A stretch of 64,000 nt of DNA from Hymenobacter sp. UV11 (GTDB lineage: Bacteria > Bacteroidota > Bacteroidia > Cytophagales > Hymenobacteraceae), in the NCBI RefSeq assembly GCF_004684095.1, contig NZ_SRII01000005.1, positions 248,001-312,000 of the forward strand. The letters run 5' to 3'. A model generated the notes under the pieces. It was not told the DNA's origin. It did not search any database and was given only the letters and a program-made list of their open reading frames with translations. Below are positions 44,395-52,247 of this stretch, one piece after another; position 1 is the stretch's first letter, and the number at the start of each line of letters is the position of its first letter. The position numbers and the translations under genes were made by a program.

Positions 44395-44953
44395 CGAGGC
44401 GAACGCGGCCGCCCCCGACGCGGCCCCTACCCCCCCCGACGCGGCCGAAGCCCACGTGCCCGACGAGCCGCGGCGCGACTTTCTCATCAAGCTGAGCCTG
44501 GGGCTGGGCGGGGTGGCGGCCCTGGCCGTGGGCGTGCCAGTGGTGAGCGCCGTGCTGGCGCCGCTGCTGCAAAAGAACCCGCAAGCCTGGCGCAAGGTGG
44601 GCACGCTCACCGATTTTCCGGTGGGCTCCACGCACCTGGTCAAGTTTGAGAATGCCGACCCGGTGGCGTGGTCGGGCGTGTCGAGCGAGTCGGCGGCGTG
44701 GCTGCGGCGCGACTCGGAGACGACGTTCACGGCGTTTTCGGTCAACTGCTCGCATCTGGGCTGCCCAGTGCGCTGGGAGCAGGGCGCCGGCCTGTTTATG
44801 TGCCCCTGCCACGGCGGCATCTACTATAAAGACGGCTCGGTGGCCGCCGGACCGCCGCCGCAGGGCCTTACGCAATACAAGATTCGGGTCAACGGCCCCC
44901 ACGACGTGGAGCTGCTGACGGCCCCAATTCCAATTACCAATATTACCTCCTGA
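44387..44953 (+). CDS. qcrA: Rieske iron-sulfur protein of a bc complex
   Basis: A 188-residue protein carrying the high-potential 2Fe-2S cluster that takes electrons from quinol. Cluster ligands are C121, H123 ('CSHLGC') and C139, H142 ('CPCHGG'), with C126 and C141 forming the usual disulfide. A twin-arginine-like 'RRDFLIKLSLGLGG' at 29-42 precedes the single membrane anchor, so it is probably exported folded by Tat. The first 28 residues are Ala/Pro-rich. Confidence 0.95.
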   Translation: MSNEANAAAPDAAPTPPDAAEAHVPDEPRRDFLIKLSLGLGGVAALAVGVPVVSAVLAPLLQKNPQAWRKVGTLTDFPVGSTHLVKFENADPVAWSGVSSESAAWLRRDSETTFTAFSVNCSHLGCPVRWEQGAGLFMCPCHGGIYYKDGSVAAGPPPQGLTQYKIRVNGPHDVELLTAPIPITNITS

Positions 44954-44966
44954 GCCCCGCCGTCCG

Positions 44967-46358
44967 ATGAAGATTTTACGCAGTATTTGGGCCTGGCTCG
45001 ACGACCGCCTGGGTATTTCGGATACGCTACTGCCGCTGGCGCGCCACCCCGTGCCGCCGGGGGCCAAGTGGAGCTACGTGTTTGGCAGCGCCACGCTGTT
45101 TTGCCTCATTCTGCAGGTGGTGACGGGGGTAGCCCTCACGCTGCTCTACCAGCCCACCTCGTCGGAGGCGTATAAGTCGCTGCAATTCATTAGCCACCAG
45201 GCGGTTTTTGGGCGCTCGCTGCGGGCCATTCACTACTTTGGGGCGTCGGGCATGGTGCTGATGGTGGGCATCCACATGCTGCGGGTGTATATCACGGCCT
45301 CGTACAAGTTTCCGCGCGAGATGAGCTGGATTAGCGGGGTTTTCCTGCTGTTTCTGACCCTGGCGATGGGTTTCACGGGCCAACTGCTGCGCTGGGATTC
45401 CAACGGCGTGTGGTCGGCGGTGGTGGCGGCCGAGCAGGTGGGGCGCGTCCCGGTTATCGGCACCTACGCGGCGCGGCTGCTACTGGGTGGCGACACCATC
45501 GGGGGGCAGTCGCTGAGCCGGTTTTACTCGTACCACACGCTGCTATTTCCGGCGCTGCTGTTTGGGCTGGTGGGCTTTCACCTGTACCTGGTGCTGCGCA
45601 ACGGCGTGTCGGAGCCGCCGGTGCCCGGCCGCCTCGTGGACCCCAAAACTTACCGCCAGCAGTACCAGGCCATGCTGAAGAAAGTGGGCGTGCCGTTCTG
45701 GCCCTACGCGGCCTGGCGCGACATTCTGTTCGGGTCGGCCACCATCATTGCCATCATCGGCCTGGCCCTCATCTATGGTCCGCCCGAGCTCACGCAGCCG
45801 CCCTCCCCGGCCACCATCTACACCAATCCCGCGCCCGACTGGTACCTGCTGCCCGTGTTCGCGCTGTTTGCCCTGATGCCGGCCAAAATTGAGTCGGTGG
45901 TCATTTTTGTGGGGCCGGTGCTCACGGTGCTGGTGCTGCTGGCGCTGCCCTTTATGGCCAGTAGCGGCGAGCGCAGCCCCCTGCGGCGACCCTGGGCGGT
46001 GTTTGGCTCGGTGTGCGTGGTGGTGTTTATGGTGGCGCTGCTGCGGCTGGGCCTGCAGGCGCCGTGGTCGCCCAAGTTCGACGCCAAAGCCCTGCCCCCT
46101 ACCCTCGTCCACTCCGCCGACCCGCTGGTACTAAAGGGCGCTGGCCTCTTCGCCAATAAAGGCTGCCTCTACTGCCACCTCGTGAATGGCCACGGCGGCC
46201 ACCGCGGCCCCGAGCTTACGGAAGTAGGCCGCCGCCTCACGCCCGGCGAGCTGCGCATCCGCATCGTGAATGGCGGCGGCAACATGCCCGCCTACGGCGG
46301 CGTGATTTCGGAAAAGGAATTGGCGGCCGTTATCGCATTTCTGGAAACGCGCAAGTAA
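44967..46358 (+). CDS. qcrB: Cytochrome b fused to a C-terminal cytochrome c
   Basis: A 463-residue protein combining a cytochrome b core and a haem c domain. Haem b ligands lie in 'RAIHYFGASGMVLMVGIHMLRVY' and 'FYSYHTLLFPALLFGLVGFHLYLV'. The quinol-site motif is PDWY in 'NPAPDWYLLP', as in b6f-like and many bacterial complexes. At about residues 399-403 is CLYCH, followed by a 65-residue class I cytochrome c with a Met in 'NMPAYGG'. There is no separate cytochrome c1 gene, so this fusion should hand electrons to the haem c of subunit II. Confidence 0.93.
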   Translation: MKILRSIWAWLDDRLGISDTLLPLARHPVPPGAKWSYVFGSATLFCLILQVVTGVALTLLYQPTSSEAYKSLQFISHQAVFGRSLRAIHYFGASGMVLMVGIHMLRVYITASYKFPREMSWISGVFLLFLTLAMGFTGQLLRWDSNGVWSAVVAAEQVGRVPVIGTYAARLLLGGDTIGGQSLSRFYSYHTLLFPALLFGLVGFHLYLVLRNGVSEPPVPGRLVDPKTYRQQYQAMLKKVGVPFWPYAAWRDILFGSATIIAIIGLALIYGPPELTQPPSPATIYTNPAPDWYLLPVFALFALMPAKIESVVIFVGPVLTVLVLLALPFMASSGERSPLRRPWAVFGSVCVVVFMVALLRLGLQAPWSPKFDAKALPPTLVHSADPLVLKGAGLFANKGCLYCHLVNGHGGHRGPELTEVGRRLTPGELRIRIVNGGGNMPAYGGVISEKELAAVIAFLETRK

Positions 46359-46424
46359 CGTGGTTTGCGCAGCAGAATGGGGGGTAGAAACGCACTATTT
46401 TGCGCCTCGTCGTTGAACGGTTGG

Positions 46425-46451
46425 GGTTGCGCATTAGGCTAATGCGCAACC
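46425..46451. terminator. Compact palindrome at the end of the respiratory operon
   Basis: GGTTGCGCATTA and its exact complement enclose only three bases, so the hairpin opens to about an 11-pair stem. It lies between convergent genes. Confidence 0.8.
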
Positions 46452-46486
46452 TTCCCTACCCCCCCTGCGACAAGTTAAAGCTTACC

Positions 46487-47644
46487 CTACAGTTGGATAA
46501 ACATGGGTCCTGGCCCCGCCTTTGGCACGCTATACGTCTTCAAAAAGGCCTTCACTGCGGCCGGGTCGTGCTCGAAGGCCAGCACTTCGGCGGCTAATTG
46601 CTTGATTTTATGTTCCAGCTGCTGCTTTTGCAGCCGGTAATCGTAGTCCAGCGCGGCAGGGGTAGGCATGTAGTAATACGACTTACCAGTAAAGCCCGAC
46701 AGGATTTCCTGCTCTCGAAACATGGCCTCGTCCAGCTCGCGGGCCTGCTCCTTGAGCAACTTGTTGTAGTAGCGCAACTGGTCTTCGGCTAGGTTTTCGA
46801 GGTGGCTTTGGTCGATGCGCTGGAGCTCCAACTGCAGGCGCAGCAAGGTTAGCAGCTCGCCGGCCTCGTAGGCAGTCGTGACCTGCTTCATCAACTCCGT
46901 TTTGCGGATTTTCTCGGTTTCGTCGGGCTCCAAGTCGGGGTGCAGCGCTTTTACCAGGTCGCGGTAGAGCGTGCGCACGGCCTGGGTGATGTTCTGTTCT
47001 TCGGCTTGCTTTTTCTCCTCGGCCGCCTGCTGTTTGGGCGTTTTTTTGCGTTGGGTCCGGCGCTCGGCCTGCTGAGCGGCTTCCTGTTCGTAGGCAGCCT
47101 GCTCGGCAGCCATTTTCTGGTGCAGGTAGGCCTGCATCTTTTCGGGCGTACTCACGTCGGCGTCGGCATCGAACTCGATACCGAACTGCTGGCTAAACAG
47201 CTGCTTCATCATCTCGGCCGTTTCGGCATCGGCGGCGGCGGCTTCCTCGGCCGTTTCGGGCTCCTCGTACTTGTCAAGGATGGCCTGAATCTCGGGGTGG
47301 CCTTTTTGGGGCAGGTCGTAGCAGCCATCGAGCAGCAGCGACACGATTTTGGCCCGCTCGCCCTTGGTCAGCTTGTAGGTGTCGTGGGCGTGGTCGAGTA
47401 CCCGCACTAGGTCGGCGCGCACGTTATTGTGCTTGTCTTGCAGCGGCCGGTATTCGGTTTGCACCCGCTGCCGCAGCCGGGTCGCCGCCTCCCGAAACTC
47501 ATGCACCTCCTGCTCACGCTTGGCAATGCGCTTGGTGAGGCGGTTAAACTCCTTTTGCGCCTTGGACAGCGCCGAGTTGTCGGTACCAGCCGCGGCAATG
47601 TGCACGAGTTGGGGCTTGGGAGCAGCGGGCTTCTTTTTAGCCAT
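46487..47644 (-). CDS. J-domain-like coiled-coil protein
   Basis: A 385-residue charged, helical protein. 'RTLYRDLVKALHPDLEPDE' near residues 224-242 with HPD at 235-237 is the core of a J-domain, implying interaction with a DnaK chaperone, but it is internal rather than N-terminal. Residues 25-65 and 175-220 form coiled coils, the latter Ala/Gln/Lys-rich. No Cys-rich or C-terminal DnaJ domain is present. A CAAAAATA element at 47690-47697 is the complement of a TATTTTTG -7 box. Confidence 0.75.
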   Translation of the reverse strand: MAKKKPAAPKPQLVHIAAAGTDNSALSKAQKEFNRLTKRIAKREQEVHEFREAATRLRQRVQTEYRPLQDKHNNVRADLVRVLDHAHDTYKLTKGERAKIVSLLLDGCYDLPQKGHPEIQAILDKYEEPETAEEAAAADAETAEMMKQLFSQQFGIEFDADADVSTPEKMQAYLHQKMAAEQAAYEQEAAQQAERRTQRKKTPKQQAAEEKKQAEEQNITQAVRTLYRDLVKALHPDLEPDETEKIRKTELMKQVTTAYEAGELLTLLRLQLELQRIDQSHLENLAEDQLRYYNKLLKEQARELDEAMFREQEILSGFTGKSYYYMPTPAALDYDYRLQKQQLEHKIKQLAAEVLAFEHDPAAVKAFLKTYSVPKAGPGPMFIQL

Positions 47645-47752
47645 CGAATTATATCAGCGACCGCATCGTCGTTGATGCTTGGTCGCCCGCAAAAATATTT
47701 ACTACGGGCATAAAATTGCTTACGCGGCAGATTGCCAGATTCGCAAAACGAA

Positions 47753-48298
47753 TTAAAATAACAGGCTCACCGACAACACTGCTTCCAGCCCAGCATAAAA
47801 TGACGCGCTTGAATACACGTAGTCTTCCTGCCGGTAGCAAATACCTGCCCGCACCGGGTTCTGGTGGATATAGGTTAGCTTTTGCTGCGTCACGGCTGCC
47901 GTCTTCAGCTCAATACCGTGGCTGCGCTGCTGCCAGAGCTGTATAAACGTGTTTTTGGGGTTGAACTCGCCTTGCTTGCGTAAGGTCCACTCCATCCATT
48001 GCCGACGGCTTTCCTGCGGATTGGTACAGATAGCATCAAATACCCGCCGGGCGGTAAATTTCTTGAAGTCGCGCACGATATCAGACAGCTCATGGCCATC
48101 TGCGGCCCGCGCTATCAAGTGCAAATGATTGGTCATCAAACAGTAGGCGAAAAGCTCCAGCCCTTTGTGCTGCTGGCAATAGCGCAGGCTGTCGAGCACG
48201 ATGTCCTTGTACAGGGGCCGAGTAAACACATCGAGCCACTCCACCACAGTGAAGGTGAGAAAATACAAGCCCTGCTGGTCGCGGATGGGGTAGGCCAT
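47753..48298 (-). CDS. RAYT: REP-associated tyrosine transposase (Y1_Tnp)
   Basis: A 181-residue single-strand transposase of the IS200/IS605-related TnpA_REP group. The HUH motif is 'NHLHL' with H58 and H60, and the catalytic Tyr is expected at Y143 in 'LTYIHQNPVRAGI', a segment highly typical of RAYTs. 'YFLTFTVVEWLDVF' is the usual N-terminal strand. RAYTs are domesticated and mobilise or process short palindromic repeats rather than moving as an IS. A perfect 22-bp palindrome lies 40 bases upstream of its start. The gene appears intact. Confidence 0.93.
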   Translation of the reverse strand: MAYPIRDQQGLYFLTFTVVEWLDVFTRPLYKDIVLDSLRYCQQHKGLELFAYCLMTNHLHLIARAADGHELSDIVRDFKKFTARRVFDAICTNPQESRRQWMEWTLRKQGEFNPKNTFIQLWQQRSHGIELKTAAVTQQKLTYIHQNPVRAGICYRQEDYVYSSASFYAGLEAVLSVSLLF

Positions 48299-48339
48299 AG
48301 CAACAAAGCTATGCTGCCGCTATCTATTTAAAGCTAGCC

Positions 48340-48398
48340 TGCCGTGCTGCTGGCCGCCGTTTAGCGCGCAGCGCGCAACGGCGGCCAGCAGCACGGCA
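48340..48398. repeat. Perfect palindrome flanking the RAYT gene
   Basis: Arms 48340-48361 and 48377-48398 are fully complementary (22 bases, GC-rich) around 15 bases that themselves contain GCGCGC inverted pairs. It lies between the RAYT gene and the carboxylase gene and may be both the RAYT's cognate REP-like site and a terminator. Confidence 0.85.
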
Positions 48399-48400
48399 TC

Positions 48401-50029
48401 TCACACCTGAATAACCCCCACGTTATACGCCTTTTCAATCGGCGCATTGTTCGCCGCCGCTATGCCCTCCGAAATAACCTTGCGGGTTTCCAACGGGTCA
48501 ATCACCGCATCGACCCACAGCCGGGCCGCCGCGTAGTAGGGCGATAATTGCTCCTCGTAGCGGGCTTTAATGGTATCCAGCAGCTCCTTTTCGGCTTCGG
48601 GCGTGATTTCCTTGCCCTTCGCTTTGAGCGAGGCGACCTGGATTTGCAACAGCGTGTTGGCGGCGGCGGCGCCGCTCATCACGGCGAGCTGGGCGCTGGG
48701 CCAGGCCACGATGAGGCGCGGGTCGTAGGCCTTGCCGCACATGGCGTAGTTGCCCGCGCCGTAGCTGTTGCCGATGATGACCGTGAACTTGGGTACCACC
48801 GAGTTGGCCATGGCGTTGACCATCTTGGCGCCGTCCTTGATGATGCCGCCCTGCTCGCTGGCCGAGCCCACCATGAAACCCGACACATCGTGCAGAAACA
48901 CCAGCGGAATGCGCTTCTGGTTGCAATTCATGATAAAGCGGGCGGCCTTGTCGGCCGAGTCGGAGTAGATGACACCGCCCATCTGCATGCCGGTTTTCTT
49001 GCTTTTTACGATTTTGCGCTGGTTGGCCACAATGCCGACGGCCCAACCGTCGATGCGGGCCAGCCCGCAGATAAGCGTCTGACCGTAGAGGTCTTTGTAG
49101 GGCTCAAACTCCGAGTTATCGACCAAGCGGTTGATGATTTCCATCATGTCGTAGGGCTTGGCGCGGTCGGCGGGCAGCTGGCCGTAGAGCTCGGCTTCGG
49201 GCAGCGCGGGGGGAGTAGGCGCCTTGCGGCTGAAGCCGGCGGTGGGCTGCGCCCCCAGCTTGTCGAAGATGTTGCGGATGTGGTCGAGCGCTTCCTCGTC
49301 GGTATCGAACTTGTAGTCCGTGACGCCCGACACTTCCGAGTGCATGGCCGCACCGCCGAGCGCCTCGTTATCAATGGTTTCGCCGATAGCCGACTTCACC
49401 AAGTACGAGCCGGCCAGGAATACCGAGCCCGTACCACTCACTATCATGGCCTCGTCGCTCATGATGGGCAGGTAGGCGCCGCCGGCCACGCACGGGCCCA
49501 TGATGGCCGAAATCTGCACAATGCCCAGGCTGCTCATCACTGCGTTGTTGCGGAAGATGCGGCCGAAGTGCTCTTTATCGGGAAAAATCTCGTCCTGCAT
49601 GGGCAGGTACACGCCCGCCGAATCGACGAGGTAGATAATCGGCAGCTTATTTTCCAGGCTGATTTCCTGGGCCCGCAGGTTCTTCTTGGCGGTGATGGGA
49701 AACCAGGCGCCCGCCTTCACAGTGGCGTCGTTGGCCACTACCACGCACTGCCGGCCCTGCACGTAGCCTATTATTACGACCACGCCGCCGCCGGGGCAGC
49801 CGCCTTCGTCCTGGTACATGCCCTCGCCAGCGAAGGCGCCGATTTCGACCTGCGCCGCGCCCTTATCGAGCAGGTAATCAATGCGCTCGCGAGCGGTGAG
49901 CTTGCCCTTAGCCTTGTGGGCGGCAATGCGTTTTTCACCGCCGCCGAGCGATACGCGGGCCAGCTTCTGGCCTAGTTGGTAGGTGAGCTGCTTGAGGTGG
50001 TCTTCGTTGCGATTAAACTCGATATTCAT
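48401..50029 (-). CDS. Acyl-CoA carboxylase carboxyltransferase (beta) subunit
   Basis: A 542-residue biotin-dependent carboxyltransferase. The family is recognised from 'GGGEKRIAAHKAKGKLTARERIDYLLD', 'GGGVVVIIGYVQGRQCVVVANDATVKAGAWFP', 'IYLVDSAGVYLPMQDEIFPD', 'GPCVAGGAYLPIMSDEAMIV' and 'FLHDVSGFMVGSASEQGGIIKDGAKMVNAMANS'. Length and motifs fit methylcrotonyl- or propionyl-CoA carboxylase beta subunits. The biotin carboxylase alpha subunit is not adjacent. Substrate remains undecided; MeaB at 5.3 kb makes propionate metabolism possible. Confidence 0.93.
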   Translation of the reverse strand: MNIEFNRNEDHLKQLTYQLGQKLARVSLGGGEKRIAAHKAKGKLTARERIDYLLDKGAAQVEIGAFAGEGMYQDEGGCPGGGVVVIIGYVQGRQCVVVANDATVKAGAWFPITAKKNLRAQEISLENKLPIIYLVDSAGVYLPMQDEIFPDKEHFGRIFRNNAVMSSLGIVQISAIMGPCVAGGAYLPIMSDEAMIVSGTGSVFLAGSYLVKSAIGETIDNEALGGAAMHSEVSGVTDYKFDTDEEALDHIRNIFDKLGAQPTAGFSRKAPTPPALPEAELYGQLPADRAKPYDMMEIINRLVDNSEFEPYKDLYGQTLICGLARIDGWAVGIVANQRKIVKSKKTGMQMGGVIYSDSADKAARFIMNCNQKRIPLVFLHDVSGFMVGSASEQGGIIKDGAKMVNAMANSVVPKFTVIIGNSYGAGNYAMCGKAYDPRLIVAWPSAQLAVMSGAAAANTLLQIQVASLKAKGKEITPEAEKELLDTIKARYEEQLSPYYAAARLWVDAVIDPLETRKVISEGIAAANNAPIEKAYNVGVIQV

Positions 50030-50067
50030 AACCAGTAGGCTGGGTGGGGAGGGGTAGGGAGAACAAA

Positions 50068-50093
50068 AAACCCGCCCCTGACGGGGCGGGTTT
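50068..50093. terminator. Intrinsic terminator after the MlaD-family gene
   Basis: AAACCCGCCCC and its complement form an 11-pair stem with a four-base loop, preceded by A and followed by T on either strand. It ends the transcript coming from 50123 on the reverse strand. Confidence 0.85.
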
Positions 50094-50122
50094 CAAAGAT
50101 ACTAGGTGGGCCAACTGACCGC

Positions 50123-51133
50123 CTAGTTGGTGATGGCGGGGGTAGTAGTCACCTTTTTGGTTTCGGTAGTTACCGAGCCATCGGGATTCTTGGTGGTTTC
50201 CTTCTTGGTTTTGTCTTTGCCGCCGCCAAATACGGAAAAGTGCACGTAGCGCTTGGGGTTGGCCTTCATATCCGAAATCAGCGCGTTGGAGCTGGCGGCG
50301 GTGGCATTGAGGTTGTTATAGAGCAACGTATCGTTGATAAGCTTGCCGAGCGAGCCCGTTTTGTCGTTCAGGGCAGTGCTCACGCCTTTCAGGGAAGTTT
50401 GGGCTTCTAACAGGGTCGTGTTCAGGTTGCGCAAGGCCGGGCCCACGGGCGCCGTCTTAAGCGAATCGGAAAGCTGCCCGAAATTGCTAACGATGCGGTC
50501 GAGCTTGCCGGTAGTCTTATTCAGGGCCGCGCTCATTTGAGCAAAGTTGCGGGTAATCTGATTGATATTGGCCTGGTTAGCAACGATGAGGTGCTGCAAG
50601 GCCACGGTGCTTTCGCGGGCACCCACCAGCGTACCCTGGATGTTGGTCTGGGCATCTTTATTCAGGAAGCCGTTGATGTTCGAGAGCGTGGCGTTCACGG
50701 TGTCGAGCACGCTTTGGGCACGCTGCTGCACGATGTCCGTAATACTCACGGCGGTGGTTGTTTTCAGTGTTTCGCCGCCGTTAAACTCCTTAGAGTTGGG
50801 GCCCAGAATCAGGGTAATGGTTTTAGAGCCGAGCAGCGAGCCGCTCAGGCCCGCCTTGGTAGAATCGCCGAGCTGAATACCTTTTTCCAGCTCCAGCGAT
50901 GCTTTAATAGAATTATTCTTATCGGGTTGTAGCTCCAGGTTTTTTACCTGGCCCACTTTAATACCATTGAGGATAACGGGGGCGCCCACATTGAGCCCAT
51001 CGACCTTGGGGTAAATAGCGTAGTAGGTGCGGTCGCTGGATAGCAAGTTACTGCCCCGCAGAAAGTTAAACCCTATAGCCAGGGCGATAAGTGCCACTAC
51101 GGCCAATAGGCCGACTTTTATTTCTTTAGACAC
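50123..51133 (-). CDS. MlaD/MCE-domain lipid transport protein
   Basis: A 336-residue protein anchored by one N-terminal helix (about residues 7-26). The MCE domain follows: 'YYAIYPKVDGLNVGAPVILNGIKVGQVKNLEL' and 'AGLSGSLLGSKTITLILG'. Then comes a long alpha-helical segment (about 130-280) and a charged tail with repeated KKETTK/TKKVTT. It should form a periplasmic hexameric ring shuttling phospholipids to or from the outer membrane. Amidase and LptD genes beside it make an envelope-biogenesis group. Confidence 0.92.
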   Translation of the reverse strand: MSKEIKVGLLAVVALIALAIGFNFLRGSNLLSSDRTYYAIYPKVDGLNVGAPVILNGIKVGQVKNLELQPDKNNSIKASLELEKGIQLGDSTKAGLSGSLLGSKTITLILGPNSKEFNGGETLKTTTAVSITDIVQQRAQSVLDTVNATLSNINGFLNKDAQTNIQGTLVGARESTVALQHLIVANQANINQITRNFAQMSAALNKTTGKLDRIVSNFGQLSDSLKTAPVGPALRNLNTTLLEAQTSLKGVSTALNDKTGSLGKLINDTLLYNNLNATAASSNALISDMKANPKRYVHFSVFGGGKDKTKKETTKNPDGSVTTETKKVTTTPAITN

Positions 51134-51271
51134 AGGAAGGTAGATTTAAGCTGATGTAAGCCACTTACGGATGGATGGGCGGCCCGGATGGTTGCAGCGG
51201 GCGCGCGGAATATTGCCCTTAACGGCAAACTGCGCCCGTATGTTGGGGCAATAAGTAAGCCCAGCCGTAGC

Positions 51272-52153
51272 TTACCCGGCCGGCGTGCCCTCCAGGTCGC
51301 GCTTATACTCGCGAAAGGCGTGGTAGATGCCATTGGCAATAGCGTGCTGACCAGTGCTGTTATTCAGGTAGTTCTCTTCGGAAGGGTCGGTCAGAAAGCC
51401 CGCCTCGACCAGCACGGAGGGCATAGTAGATTTCCACAATACCAGGAAGCCGGCTTGCTTCACGCCGCGCGAGTTGCGACCCACGCTGGTGCGAAACTGC
51501 CGGTCGATGCGCTGGGCCAGGCGCAGCGAGTTGGTGATGTAGGCGCTTTGAAAAAGCGAAAACAGGATGTGCGACTGCGGCGAGCGCGGGTCGAAGCCGT
51601 CGTAGCGCTGCTTGTAGTTTTTTTCTTGCAGAATAACCGAGTTTTCGCGCTGGGCCACGCCCAGGTTGGCGTTGGTTTTGTGCAGGCCCATGGTCCAGAC
51701 TTCGGTGCCGCGCGAGCCGCGGGGGCCGGCGTTGCAGTGCACCGAGATGAAGAGGTCGGCGTGGTTGCGGTTGGCGATGGCGGCGCGCTCATCGAGCTCG
51801 ATAAACACGTTGGTTTTGCGGGTGTAGATAACCCGCACGCCCGGCATACTCGTCTCAATCTGGTGGCCCAGGTCCTTGATAATAGCCAGGGCCACGTCGG
51901 CCTCGTGGGCGTCGGCGCCGTTGCAGCCAATATCTTTACCGCCGTGGCCGGCATCGAGCACCACGGTGCGCAGGCGGTAGCGATTGCGGTCGTAGCCAGG
52001 CAGGCTATCGGGAGTGCCTTCCTGGTTGAGCGCGCTATCCTGCTGCACCGTTTGGGGGAGCTGCCGTTGGGCAGGCGCTGGCCGCTCAGCGGGTGAGCTG
52101 GCGGCGAGCAGCTGGCAGCCCAGCGCAAGCAGGAAGGGTGCAATAATTCGCAC
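51272..52153 (-). CDS. N-acetylmuramoyl-L-alanine amidase (AmiC type)
   Basis: A 293-residue zinc amidase that cuts the stem peptide from peptidoglycan during cell separation. A signal peptide (MRIIAPFLLALGCQLLAASS) is followed by 'VVLDAGHGGKDIGCNG' (first Zn His), 'DLFISVHCNAGP' (third ligand) and the catalytic Glu in 'PSVLVEAGFLTDPSEENYL'. A Cys near residue 13 could make it a lipoprotein. It is co-directional with the MlaD gene (138-base gap) and divergent from lptD. Confidence 0.93.
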   Translation of the reverse strand: MRIIAPFLLALGCQLLAASSPAERPAPAQRQLPQTVQQDSALNQEGTPDSLPGYDRNRYRLRTVVLDAGHGGKDIGCNGADAHEADVALAIIKDLGHQIETSMPGVRVIYTRKTNVFIELDERAAIANRNHADLFISVHCNAGPRGSRGTEVWTMGLHKTNANLGVAQRENSVILQEKNYKQRYDGFDPRSPQSHILFSLFQSAYITNSLRLAQRIDRQFRTSVGRNSRGVKQAGFLVLWKSTMPSVLVEAGFLTDPSEENYLNNSTGQHAIANGIYHAFREYKRDLEGTPAG

Positions 52154-52191
52154 GTTGGTCGTTGGGGAAAAAACCAGGCCCCTGGCAACCC

Positions 52192-52220
52192 TTGGGAGGG
52201 TAGGCGGCCTCTTATCTTTG
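52192..52220 (+). promoter_or_regulatory. Bacteroidota promoter of lptD
   Basis: TTG at 52192-52194, an 18-base spacer, and TATCTTTG at 52213-52220, an exact TAnnTTTG. It is 27 bases upstream of the GTG start of lptD. Confidence 0.7.
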
Positions 52221-52247
52221 TAGTAAGCCTCAAAAGTAATTCACTCG

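Noticed and set aside
47753..48298. A mobile insertion sequence of the IS200 type
   Set aside because: The sequence is of the RAYT class with 'YIHQNPVRAGI', is present once, and lacks IS200 end structures on both sides.
48548..49975. 475-residue open frame opposite the carboxylase gene
   Set aside because: Antisense shadow of a well-conserved enzyme; no recognisable motif and no plausible start region.
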